DNA from: SXIZ01 sp040079795
Lineage (GTDB): Bacteria > Pseudomonadota > Gammaproteobacteria > Methylococcales > Methylomonadaceae
Length of the DNA: 15,474 bases
Reading direction: 5' to 3'
Assembly (NCBI GenBank): GCA_040079795.1
Contig: JBEBJQ010000091.1
Span: forward strand, 1 to 15,474
Position numbers and translations under genes: made by a program. The notes beneath the pieces were generated by a model. It made no database searches. It was given only the letters and a program-made list of their open reading frames with translations, and was not told where the DNA came from. Positions 7,143 through 13,451 of the stretch are shown here, one piece after another (position 1 is the first letter of the stretch; the number at the start of each line of letters is the position of its first letter).

Positions 7143-7170
7143 GTAGAGACGCAAGATTTTGCGTCTCTAC
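7143..7170. repeat. 28-bp perfect hairpin, dispersed palindromic (MITE/REP-like) element
   Basis: GTAGAGACGCAA (7143-7154) and TTGCGTCTCTAC (7159-7170) are exact inverted repeats around GATT. I recall closely similar GTAGAGACGCAA...TTGCGTCTCTAC palindromes dispersed in cyanobacterial and methanotroph genomes. It lies 9 bp after the DUF2380 stop and 38 bp before the cupin start. There is no following T-run, so termination is doubtful; it could stabilise or process the transcript. Confidence 0.75.
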
Positions 7171-7208
7171 AGGGACAGTACCCTCTTTTTCTTAACCGGG
7201 GAAAACTG

Positions 7209-7637
7209 ATGTCTAACTATCGTTTTGATGATCGCAGGATTAATTGGCAAACCCTTGCCGGATTTGAACATCTTGCTTATCGTATTTTGAATATTGACGG
7301 GCAGCTTAATATTATTGATGTGTTGTTTAAGTTTGCAGCAAAGCAACAGATTGTGTTGCACAGGCATTTAGCCCTGAATAATACCTTGGTTATGCAAGGT
7401 GAACATTGCCTGTATACCCCTGATGGCAGGTTAAAAGAAGTGCGCTCTGTCGGCACCTATACAGTGAGTCCAGCAAGCGACGAGTCGCATCGGGAAGGAG
7501 GTGGTGACGTGGATGCCATCGTATTGTTTAGTATTCGTGGTAGCGATGGGGTTTTATATGAAATTTTGGATGATAGTCTGGCGGTTATAGCCACTTTGAG
7601 TATGCAGGATTTTATTGGGCTATATAAGGCTCAATAA
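7209..7637 (+). CDS. Cupin-domain protein (ChrR-cupin-like)
   Basis: A 142-residue protein that looks like a single cupin barrel. HRH at residues 51-53 gives the metal-binding HxH, QGEH (63-66) follows, and His94 in DESHREGGG is the likely last ligand. The context YTPDGRLKEVRSVGTYTVSP resembles the ChrR-type cupins seen in anti-sigma factors and small dioxygenase-like proteins. The usual Glu after HxH is Asn here (Asn57/58), so metal binding may differ. There is no signal peptide, so it is probably cytoplasmic. The frame extends back to an ATG at 7140, but that segment runs through the palindromic element; the ATG at 7209, preceded by GGGGA near 7198-7202, is preferred. It follows the DUF2380 gene by 75 bp and may share its transcript. 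Substrate and role are unknown. Confidence 0.75.
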   Translation: MSNYRFDDRRINWQTLAGFEHLAYRILNIDGQLNIIDVLFKFAAKQQIVLHRHLALNNTLVMQGEHCLYTPDGRLKEVRSVGTYTVSPASDESHREGGGDVDAIVLFSIRGSDGVLYEILDDSLAVIATLSMQDFIGLYKAQ

Positions 7638-7688
7638 GGATATGCGGAATAATATCGGTCGCTGTAAAGCACACAGGGCGGGTGGTGG

Positions 7689-7707
7689 ATAAACTGGCCC
7701 AGTTTAT
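7689..7707 (+). promoter_or_regulatory. 19-bp palindrome upstream of the glycosyltransferase operon
   Basis: ATAAACTGG (7689-7697), centre C, CCAGTTTAT (7699-7707) is a perfect dyad about 105 bp before the glycosyltransferase start. The size and near-zero spacer are typical of a dimeric repressor site. The regulator is unknown. The surrounding 173-bp spacer shows no gene. Confidence 0.5.
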
Positions 7708-7810
7708 TCCAAATTTAAAACTTGAAAGCCGTACATTTCTATTAAGGCCATTTTAAGGTATTATTCCTGCATTCTCCGGTTTGAACACCAAAAATCATAA
7801 AGGAATAGCA

Positions 7811-8833
7811 TTGGAATTGCATGACTCACCTATAAGCACAATTGGTAATTCCCAGCAACAGCCGTTGTTATCAATTGTCATTCCCTGTTTTAATGAAGAA
7901 GCCGTCATTGGCGAAACCATTACACGGCTTAAAGACTTTGCAACCCATTTAATAAATCTGGAGGTTGAATTCATCTTTATTGATGATGGCAGCCGGGATC
8001 AGACCAGCAGCATGCTACGGGCTTTTGCAGCGGAAGATGACCGTTTTCGGGTGGTTTTTTTCGCGCGTAATTTTGGGCACCAAATTGCGGTAACAGCTGG
8101 GATAGATGCAGCCCGTGGCGATGCCGTGGTAGTGATCGACGCGGATTTGCAGGACCCGCCGGAAGTGATGCATGAAATGATTGCAAAATGGCGGGAAGGC
8201 TATGATGTGGTTTATGGTACACGCACCGAGCGCCCGGGCGAGTCGTTATTCAAACTCGCAACTGCACGAACTTTCTATCGCTTTCTGAATACTTTATCCG
8301 ATGTCGTTATTCCGCTGGACACCGGCGATTTTCGTTTGATGAGCCGGGCAGTGGTGGATTCATTGCGTGCCATGCCGGAGCGGGATCGTTTCGTGCGCGG
8401 TATGGTAAGCTGGGTGGGCTTTAAACAGATCAAACTTGGCTACAAACGTGCCGAGCGCTTTGCTGGGGAAAGTAAATATCCTTTGCGTAAAATGCTTAAA
8501 TTTGCCATTGACGGTATTCTGTCGTTTTCGACCAAACCGTTGCAAATGTCCATCGGACTGGGTTTATTGGTCGCCAGCATCTCGCTGGTCGGCATTCTTT
8601 ATGCCTTGTATTTGCGGATATATACCGACATCTGGGTCGCTGGTTGGACAACCCTGATGATCGCGGTGTTATTTCTGGGCGGCGTACAATTAATTTGCGT
8701 TGGTATTTTGGGCGAATATATTGGGCGTATTTATAACGAAGTGAAACGCAGACCCCTTTACGTCGTACAGGAATATCTAGGCTTTCCAGAAAAAGGCCCT
8801 ACCTATTCGCGCAGTCCTGCGGAACATCAGTGA
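7811..8833 (+). CDS. GT2 glycosyltransferase, DPM1/GtrB type, with C-terminal membrane helices
   Basis: A membrane-bound GT-A glycosyltransferase that most likely transfers a sugar from a nucleotide sugar to undecaprenyl or another polyprenyl phosphate on the cytoplasmic face. Seen motifs, numbered from 7811, are LSIVIPCFNEE (20-30), DDGS (58-61), DAD (110-112) followed by LQDPP, then DTGDFRLMSR and the Arg-rich segment GMVSWVGFKQIKLGYKRAER. Two hydrophobic helices follow near residues 245-270 and 278-305, then a basic C-terminal tail, as in GtrB/ArnC-type enzymes. The frame opens at a TTG (7781), but the TTG at 7811 has AAAGGAA five bases upstream and gives 340 residues; no ATG is available at the N-terminus. 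Its stop overlaps the next start (GTGA at 8830-8833). The sugar cannot be read from the sequence. Confidence 0.92.
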   Translation: MELHDSPISTIGNSQQQPLLSIVIPCFNEEAVIGETITRLKDFATHLINLEVEFIFIDDGSRDQTSSMLRAFAAEDDRFRVVFFARNFGHQIAVTAGIDAARGDAVVVIDADLQDPPEVMHEMIAKWREGYDVVYGTRTERPGESLFKLATARTFYRFLNTLSDVVIPLDTGDFRLMSRAVVDSLRAMPERDRFVRGMVSWVGFKQIKLGYKRAERFAGESKYPLRKMLKFAIDGILSFSTKPLQMSIGLGLLVASISLVGILYALYLRIYTDIWVAGWTTLMIAVLFLGGVQLICVGILGEYIGRIYNEVKRRPLYVVQEYLGFPEKGPTYSRSPAEHQ

Positions 8834-9822
8834 AAATTATTAAGCTTTGCATAGGGCTGCTTTTTGCCGGTGGCTTTGTGTGGCTGATCATTCGGCAGTT
8901 AGATGTTAATGAACTCATGCAGTTATTCGCCACCGCAAGGCTTGACGTCTTAGCGGCGGCGCTGTTGGCATTTTTAATCGGCTATGCTTGCCGCATTGCG
9001 CGCTGGCAAGTGATGCTCAAACGGGATAACCCGCAATTACGCTGGCTGGATTGTGCCGGTCCCTTACTGGCCAGTTTTGCGGCTAATAACGTCTTGCCTT
9101 TTCGTGCCGGTGATGTGATGCGCACGTTTGCGTTTAATAAACAATTGGGTAGCAATTCCAGCACGGTATTGGCGACCTTGTTTGTCGAACGGCTGCTGGA
9201 CTTATTGATGGTATTGGTCTTGTTGGGTGGGGCGTTGGTTTTTTTTGAACTGGATGTTAATCGTTTTGCAGGGGTCGGTGCGGCAGCGTTGATTTTTTTG
9301 GCGATTGCTATTTTGACCGTGCTATTTTTCCCGCGGCTGTTTATGCCGCTGGCAAATCTGGTCAGCAACACAGTCACCCGATTTTTACCCGATTTCGGTG
9401 CTAAGTTGGGTAGCTGGATTGAAAATGCCTTGCTGACGCTCGACCACCTTTCGGGTGCTGGCATTATGAGTAATCTCATCGGCTGGTCGTTAGCCGCGTG
9501 GCTGGCAGAAGGCGGGGTATTTCTGTATTCAGCCGTAGCCCTGTCAGCATTGCCAGCCCCATTTGCCAGTTGGTTGGCATTACCGGTCGGTACCTTAGCC
9601 ACCTTAATTCCTAGCACCCCTGGCTATGTCGGCACCTTCGATTATTTTATTGTACGCGCGATGACGGCCTTAAATAACCCGTTAACCGCTGCCACCGCTT
9701 ACGCCTTGCTGGTACATATCGTGTTATGGTTGCCGCCGACGCTCATTGGCGGCTTATATCTGTTACTACGACCTACTAAATTGTTATTACCTGGAAAACA
9801 TGCCCATGACCTTAAATCATAA
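8830..9822 (+). CDS. LPG_synthase_TM (UPF0104/AglD-like) integral membrane protein
   Basis: A 330-residue polytopic protein with about eight hydrophobic segments. It has the signatures of the lysylphosphatidylglycerol-synthase transmembrane family: RIARWQVMLKR in the second loop, NNVLPFRAGDVMRTF near residues 80-95, and TLIPSTPGYVGTFDYF near 257-272. Only the membrane module is present; the soluble aminoacyl-transfer domain of true MprF is absent. Family members beside GT2 enzymes are thought to handle lipid-linked substrates or to help translocation, but this is not proven. The GTG start overlaps the glycosyltransferase stop, and the 3' end overlaps the next gene by about 23 bp, so the three genes should be translated together. 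Confidence 0.9.
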   Translation: MKIIKLCIGLLFAGGFVWLIIRQLDVNELMQLFATARLDVLAAALLAFLIGYACRIARWQVMLKRDNPQLRWLDCAGPLLASFAANNVLPFRAGDVMRTFAFNKQLGSNSSTVLATLFVERLLDLLMVLVLLGGALVFFELDVNRFAGVGAAALIFLAIAILTVLFFPRLFMPLANLVSNTVTRFLPDFGAKLGSWIENALLTLDHLSGAGIMSNLIGWSLAAWLAEGGVFLYSAVALSALPAPFASWLALPVGTLATLIPSTPGYVGTFDYFIVRAMTALNNPLTAATAYALLVHIVLWLPPTLIGGLYLLLRPTKLLLPGKHAHDLKS

Positions 9823-11125
9823 TACCCGTGTTGCTATTATTGGCGGCGGATTTACCGGCCTTAGCGCAGCTTATGAACTTGCTAAACAAGGAATTCCGGT
9901 AACCGTATTAGAGGCAGAAGCAGAAATCGGGGGCTTAGCGGCGGCTTTTGATGTCGGTGGTGAAAAACTGGATCGCTTTTACCATCACTGGTTTACCAAC
10001 GACACCCATGTCATGCAATTGATTGAAGAGTTAGGATTGCAAGACAAAGTGACCATTAACCCGACCAATACCGGCGTTTACTATGCCAACAATTTTTTTA
10101 AACTGTCCACACCTTGGGATTTACTGAATTTCACACCGTTATCCTTTATTGACCGGATCCGCTTGGGCTTGCTGGCCTTAAGGGCGCGGCGCGTCAAAAA
10201 CTGGCAGGAACTGGAAGACAAAACCGCTGCCGAATGGCTGAAAGAACTGGGCGGGGAAAATGTCTATCGGGTAGTCTGGGAACCCCTGCTTAACGGTAAA
10301 TTCGGCCCGGTGGCGGAACATATTTCTGCGGTCTGGTTTTGGAATAAACTTAAACTGCGCGGTGGCAGCCGGGGCAAAGGCGGCGAAGAACGGCTGGCTT
10401 ATTTTAAAGGCGGCTTTGTCGCCTTGGCAGAAGCCTTAGCTGCGCGTATTCAAGAGCTGGGTGGACGCATTGAGTTAAATGCCGCTATTACCGCCATTGA
10501 CCCCAGCGACCAGCGTTGGCAAGTGCATACGGCTAGCGGCACAGTCACTGCGGACGCCGTGATTGCTACGGTTGCTTTACCGTTGATTGCCGAGATGAGC
10601 AAAACCTGGGCATCGGCTGAATACCTTGCCCAATTAAACCGCATCAATTACCTCGGCAACGTGTGTTTAGTGTTGGAACTGGATCGTTCGCTTTCTAAAA
10701 CCTACTGGTTAAATGTTAATGACCCCAGCTTTCCGTTTGTCGCGGTGATCGAACACACCAATTTCGAACACGCCGAAACTTATGGCGGTCGGCATATTGT
10801 CTATTTATCCAAATATCTGCCAACTACCGAAAGGCTTTACGCCATGAGCGCAGATGAGGTGCTGGAGTTTGCGCTACCGCATTTGCAAAAAATGTTTACC
10901 AGTTTCGACCGCTCTTGGATTCTTCGGCATCATGTGTGGAAAGCCCGCTGGTCACAGCCAGTAGTGGAAAAACACTATAGCCGCTTGATTCCTGCCGAAG
11001 AGGGGTCGCTACCCGGTTTGTATATCTGTTCAATGGCACAAATTTACCCGGAAGATCGTGGCACCAATTATGCCGTGCGCGAAGGAAGGCGGGTTGGGCA
11101 GCGTTTGGCGCTAGCGTTGGCGTGA
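9800..11125 (+). CDS. FAD-dependent oxidoreductase, flavin amine-oxidase superfamily
   Basis: A 441-residue flavoprotein with an N-terminal dinucleotide fold (VAIIGGGFTGLSAAYEL, Gly15-Gly20; Glu38 of LEAEAEIGG expected to bind the ribose) and a C-terminal FAD closure, GLYICSMAQIYPEDRGTNYAVREGRR. Middle blocks include LDRFYHHWFTND and WEPLLNGKFG. It resembles the protoporphyrinogen-oxidase/carotene-desaturase/amine-oxidase superfamily. The exact reaction is not predictable. Placement as the third gene of a sugar-lipid operon suggests oxidation or desaturation of an isoprenoid or lipid-linked sugar, or a mutase-like role. The frame extends upstream to 9746, but those residues overlap the previous gene and precede any conserved motif. 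ATGs at 9800 and 9806 are both possible; GGA at 9793-9795 slightly favours 9800. There is no signal peptide. Confidence 0.88.
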   Translation: MPMTLNHNTRVAIIGGGFTGLSAAYELAKQGIPVTVLEAEAEIGGLAAAFDVGGEKLDRFYHHWFTNDTHVMQLIEELGLQDKVTINPTNTGVYYANNFFKLSTPWDLLNFTPLSFIDRIRLGLLALRARRVKNWQELEDKTAAEWLKELGGENVYRVVWEPLLNGKFGPVAEHISAVWFWNKLKLRGGSRGKGGEERLAYFKGGFVALAEALAARIQELGGRIELNAAITAIDPSDQRWQVHTASGTVTADAVIATVALPLIAEMSKTWASAEYLAQLNRINYLGNVCLVLELDRSLSKTYWLNVNDPSFPFVAVIEHTNFEHAETYGGRHIVYLSKYLPTTERLYAMSADEVLEFALPHLQKMFTSFDRSWILRHHVWKARWSQPVVEKHYSRLIPAEEGSLPGLYICSMAQIYPEDRGTNYAVREGRRVGQRLALALA

Positions 11126-11271
11126 TAAATTTGTATAACAGATTTCCTTGTGGGGAATGTGTTAAGTAGCGTTTGCATTAAATCAACACTGATGCTTATT
11201 CATGAGGTAAAGCGTTTGAAATGAGGTGCGTGACTGGGCACATGCTCTCGATTGAAGGGTTGCGGGTCACA

Positions 11272-12066
11272 TTATGGAATCTGGTCAAAGTGATCAAGAT
11301 ACTGTACTTGTAGTTCTTTATCTGAAAACTCCGAGTTGCCTTCGACTTTAATGTAAAAGCTCTTGGTCGAAGTAACTCCTGGCGTGGCGAACTTGCGTGC
11401 GTATATCGGTGACTCTTGCCTAGTAGCACTGTTCGTGTAAGCGCCACCAATGTCGCGTGGAATTGCAGGCTGATCAGGCGGTGCGAACCATTCGGTTATT
11501 GTTGTGTAAGGGACGCCGAAATCAATGCCAATGTGAAGGCCATCTGTTGGTGAAATACGAATCGCAAACTCGACTACGAAGGCGTATTTTGCGCTACCAC
11601 TAGGTGGCACTTTGTGAAACCTGACAATTCTATTTTCTAGCCTAGCGTCTTTTGGACCCGATGGCGTATTTGTTAGACCTGCAAGCAGTTCCTCACACGC
11701 CGCGTCAAACGCCTTGTTTGTAAAGTTCGCGTAGAGTTTGTCGCGAAGCATTATGGGTACCTTGCACGGTATGAGCAGGGCGGGCGCCACAAACTTCTCG
11801 CCGAGGCCTTTGTCCTCGGCAAGCTCCATCACTAGGCCGGTAGCTACCTCTTTTTTGACCCAGTTTGATTCGACTGATGTTGGGGTAAGGCAGACCACCA
11901 AGCGATCCGAAAGTTCGATGCCTTCTCCGATCTTGGCGACCAATGAATCGCCGGCAGTCATCCTCCATGAGTCAATCCATACAGTCAGTCCCCGCTTGGT
12001 GAGGAACGATCCGATGGCCTCCACGACATCTTTGTCGGCTGTTGTGTGACTAAGAAATACTTGCAT
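11272..12066 (-). CDS. TIR-domain protein with an unrecognised beta-rich C-terminal domain
   Basis: A 264-residue protein. Residues 1-130 form a TIR domain: VFLSHTTADKD (3-13), the WIDSWRMTAGDSL region (30-42), LVVCLTPTSVESNW (56-69) and NWVKKEVATGL, in which Glu73 aligns with the catalytic Glu of SARM1-type NAD-cleaving TIR domains (SARM1 reads DWVHKEIVTAL). Residues about 140-264 look like an all-beta domain (YAFVVEFAIRI, LHIGIDFGVPYTTI, KSFYIKVEG) that I cannot assign. Bacterial TIR proteins of this kind are often NADase effectors of anti-phage defence, with the second domain sensing or oligomerising. No partner gene is adjacent. The start is the ATG at 12066 with AAGG six bases upstream; a TTG at 12090 is less likely. 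The gene converges on the flavoprotein gene. Confidence 0.88.
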   Translation of the reverse strand: MQVFLSHTTADKDVVEAIGSFLTKRGLTVWIDSWRMTAGDSLVAKIGEGIELSDRLVVCLTPTSVESNWVKKEVATGLVMELAEDKGLGEKFVAPALLIPCKVPIMLRDKLYANFTNKAFDAACEELLAGLTNTPSGPKDARLENRIVRFHKVPPSGSAKYAFVVEFAIRISPTDGLHIGIDFGVPYTTITEWFAPPDQPAIPRDIGGAYTNSATRQESPIYARKFATPGVTSTKSFYIKVEGNSEFSDKELQVQYLDHFDQIP

Positions 12067-12097
12067 CGTGTGCCTTGTTGTGATGCCCAACGTAATA

Positions 12098-12120
12098 TAT
12101 AAGATGTTTGTTGTCTTATA
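12098..12120 (-). promoter_or_regulatory. Inverted repeat in the promoter region of the TIR gene
   Basis: TATAAGA (12098-12104) and TCTTATA (12114-12120) are perfect 7-bp arms around a 9-bp spacer, 32-54 bp upstream of the TIR start. On the minus strand a TATATT-like -10 (about 12096-12101) falls at one arm, so a dimeric protein bound here could block transcription. This is an inference from position. Confidence 0.5.
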
Positions 12121-12173
12121 ATCATGTTAATTTGTCGCATAAGCAAGAATACTTTACGGCAAACCCTATAAGT

Positions 12174-12208
12174 AAAAATGACATTATCACCTATCGAATA
12201 TCATTTTT
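12174..12208 (-). terminator. Possible bidirectional hairpin after the Old Yellow Enzyme gene
   Basis: AAAAATGA (12174-12181) and TCATTTTT (12201-12208) are exact 8-bp arms around a 19-nt loop. Read on the minus strand the hairpin ends in a T-run 20-54 bp past the stop of the gene at 12228. The stem is A+T-rich and the loop long, so it is weak. Confidence 0.35.
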
Positions 12209-12227
12209 AGACTATGCGTAATTTTTT

Positions 12228-13307
12228 TCAATGATCCGCTAAAAACGGATAATCCGTATAGCCCTTTTCGGTTCCACCGTAAAAAGTGCTTGGATCAGGG
12301 GTATTTAACGGCGCATGCAGCTTAAAACGTTCCACTAAATCAGGGTTGGCGATATAGAGCTGTCCGAAACCAACGGCATCGGCTAGACCTTCCGCAAGCG
12401 TCGCTTCGGCGCGCGCCTGATCGTAACCGCCGCAAACGATTAAGGTGCCGGTGTAAGCTTTGCGTAACAGCGCCAGTTTAACTACTTTAGCCCCGTGACG
12501 AATATCGCCTTCCAGCGCATCGACAAGATGCAGGTAAGCGAGTTTAAACCGGCTCAGTTCACCGAGCAGATACTGGCAAAGCGCTTCGGGGTTGGAGTCG
12601 GTCATATCGTTAAAAGTGCCGCTGGGCGATAATCTTACCCCGACGCGATCCGCGCCACAAACCTCAACTACCGCTGCGGTAACTTCTAACAATAAGCGCG
12701 CACGATTTTCGATGCTACCGCCGTATTGGTCGGTGCGTTGATTAGTGCCGTCACGTAAAAATTCATCCAGTAAATAGCCGTTGGCGCTGTGGATTTCGAC
12801 GCCATCAAAGCCCGCTTGCAGGGCATTTTTAGCTGCTTGACGGTATTGTTCGACAATGCCGGGTAGCTCATCGGTTGCGAGTGCGCGAGGGGTTACATAG
12901 GGTTTTAGGCCTTGCGGGGTGAAGACTTCACCGCTCGGTGTAATTGCCGAAGGCGCAACCGGGAGTTCGCCGTTATGGAAGTCAGGGTGCGAAATGCGTC
13001 CGACATGCCAGAGTTGTAAAAAGAAATGTCCGTTTTTAGCGTGGACGGCGGCGGTAATTTTTTGCCAGGCGGCAATCTGTTCATCATTATAAATCCCCGG
13101 CGTGGTGTTATAGCCAATGCCCAGTGGTGTTATTGGCGTTGCTTCTGAAATAATCAAGCCAGCACTGGCACGTTGCGCATAATAAGTCGCCATGAGTTCG
13201 GTAGGCACATAGTTAGGCGCGCGGCAGCGGGTTAAGGGTGCCATGATAATGCGGTTAGGTAATAAATAGCGGCCGAGTTGCAAGGGGGAATGCAGTGATG
13301 TGGGCAT
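12228..13307 (-). CDS. Old Yellow Enzyme-family ene-reductase (NemA/PETNR-like)
   Basis: A 359-residue cytoplasmic FMN-dependent, NAD(P)H-linked reductase of activated alkenes, quinones or nitro compounds. It spans the whole OYE barrel: PNRIIMAPLTRCRA near residues 17-30 (Thr26 near the flavin), GLIISEATPIT (50-60), FFLQLWHVGRISH (Gln98), and EIHSANGYLLDEFL with His173 and Asn176 for substrate binding and Tyr178 as proton donor. NQRTDQYGGSIENRARL and the C-terminal STFYGGTEKGYTDYPFL follow. The ending closely resembles NemA, but NemA has His where this has Asn176, so I leave the symbol blank. The ATG at 13307 has an AGGA five bases upstream. It is divergent from the pentapeptide gene. OYE genes are often controlled by a TetR-type electrophile sensor, but none is in view. 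Confidence 0.95.
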   Translation of the reverse strand: MPTSLHSPLQLGRYLLPNRIIMAPLTRCRAPNYVPTELMATYYAQRASAGLIISEATPITPLGIGYNTTPGIYNDEQIAAWQKITAAVHAKNGHFFLQLWHVGRISHPDFHNGELPVAPSAITPSGEVFTPQGLKPYVTPRALATDELPGIVEQYRQAAKNALQAGFDGVEIHSANGYLLDEFLRDGTNQRTDQYGGSIENRARLLLEVTAAVVEVCGADRVGVRLSPSGTFNDMTDSNPEALCQYLLGELSRFKLAYLHLVDALEGDIRHGAKVVKLALLRKAYTGTLIVCGGYDQARAEATLAEGLADAVGFGQLYIANPDLVERFKLHAPLNTPDPSTFYGGTEKGYTDYPFLADH

Positions 13308-13344
13308 AGGTGTCCTGAAATAAATAACGGGATAAAAATCGGGT

Positions 13345-13374
13345 ATAACTATTGTACAAGCTTTTATTGCAATA
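13345..13374 (-). promoter_or_regulatory. Candidate promoter and palindromes for the Old Yellow Enzyme gene
   Basis: On the minus strand, TTGCAA followed by an 18-bp spacer and TTATAC gives a plausible sigma70 promoter ending about 37 bp before the start. Two short palindromes, TATTGCAATA (13365-13374) and TTGTACAA (13352-13359), lie inside it and could be operator sites. Support is by pattern only. Confidence 0.35.
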
Positions 13375-13451
13375 TAGCTTGGTCGGCGTTACAGTTTCAA
13401 GTATTGTGATTATTGAGGTGTTTGGTGTGTTAAGCATTGGAGTATTAAGGT

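Noticed and set aside
7140..7208. Upstream ATG at 7140 as the start of the cupin gene
   Set aside because: The added 23 codons read through the palindromic repeat, have no Shine-Dalgarno site, and show no cupin character; 7209 is better supported.
8982..9617. 211-residue minus-strand open frame opposite the LPG-type membrane gene
   Set aside because: The sense frame has clear family motifs and tight coupling to both neighbours. The antisense product is Asn/Ser/Thr/Lys-rich with no recognisable domain.
11126..11271. Spacer between the flavoprotein and TIR genes searched for an immunity or partner gene
   Set aside because: Only 146 bp between converging stops, with no open frame, hairpin or repeat that I can support.
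11705..12049. Frames of 87 and 103 residues overlapping the TIR gene on both strands
   Set aside because: They are shadows of the TIR coding frame, which has conserved catalytic motifs; no evidence for overlapping genes.
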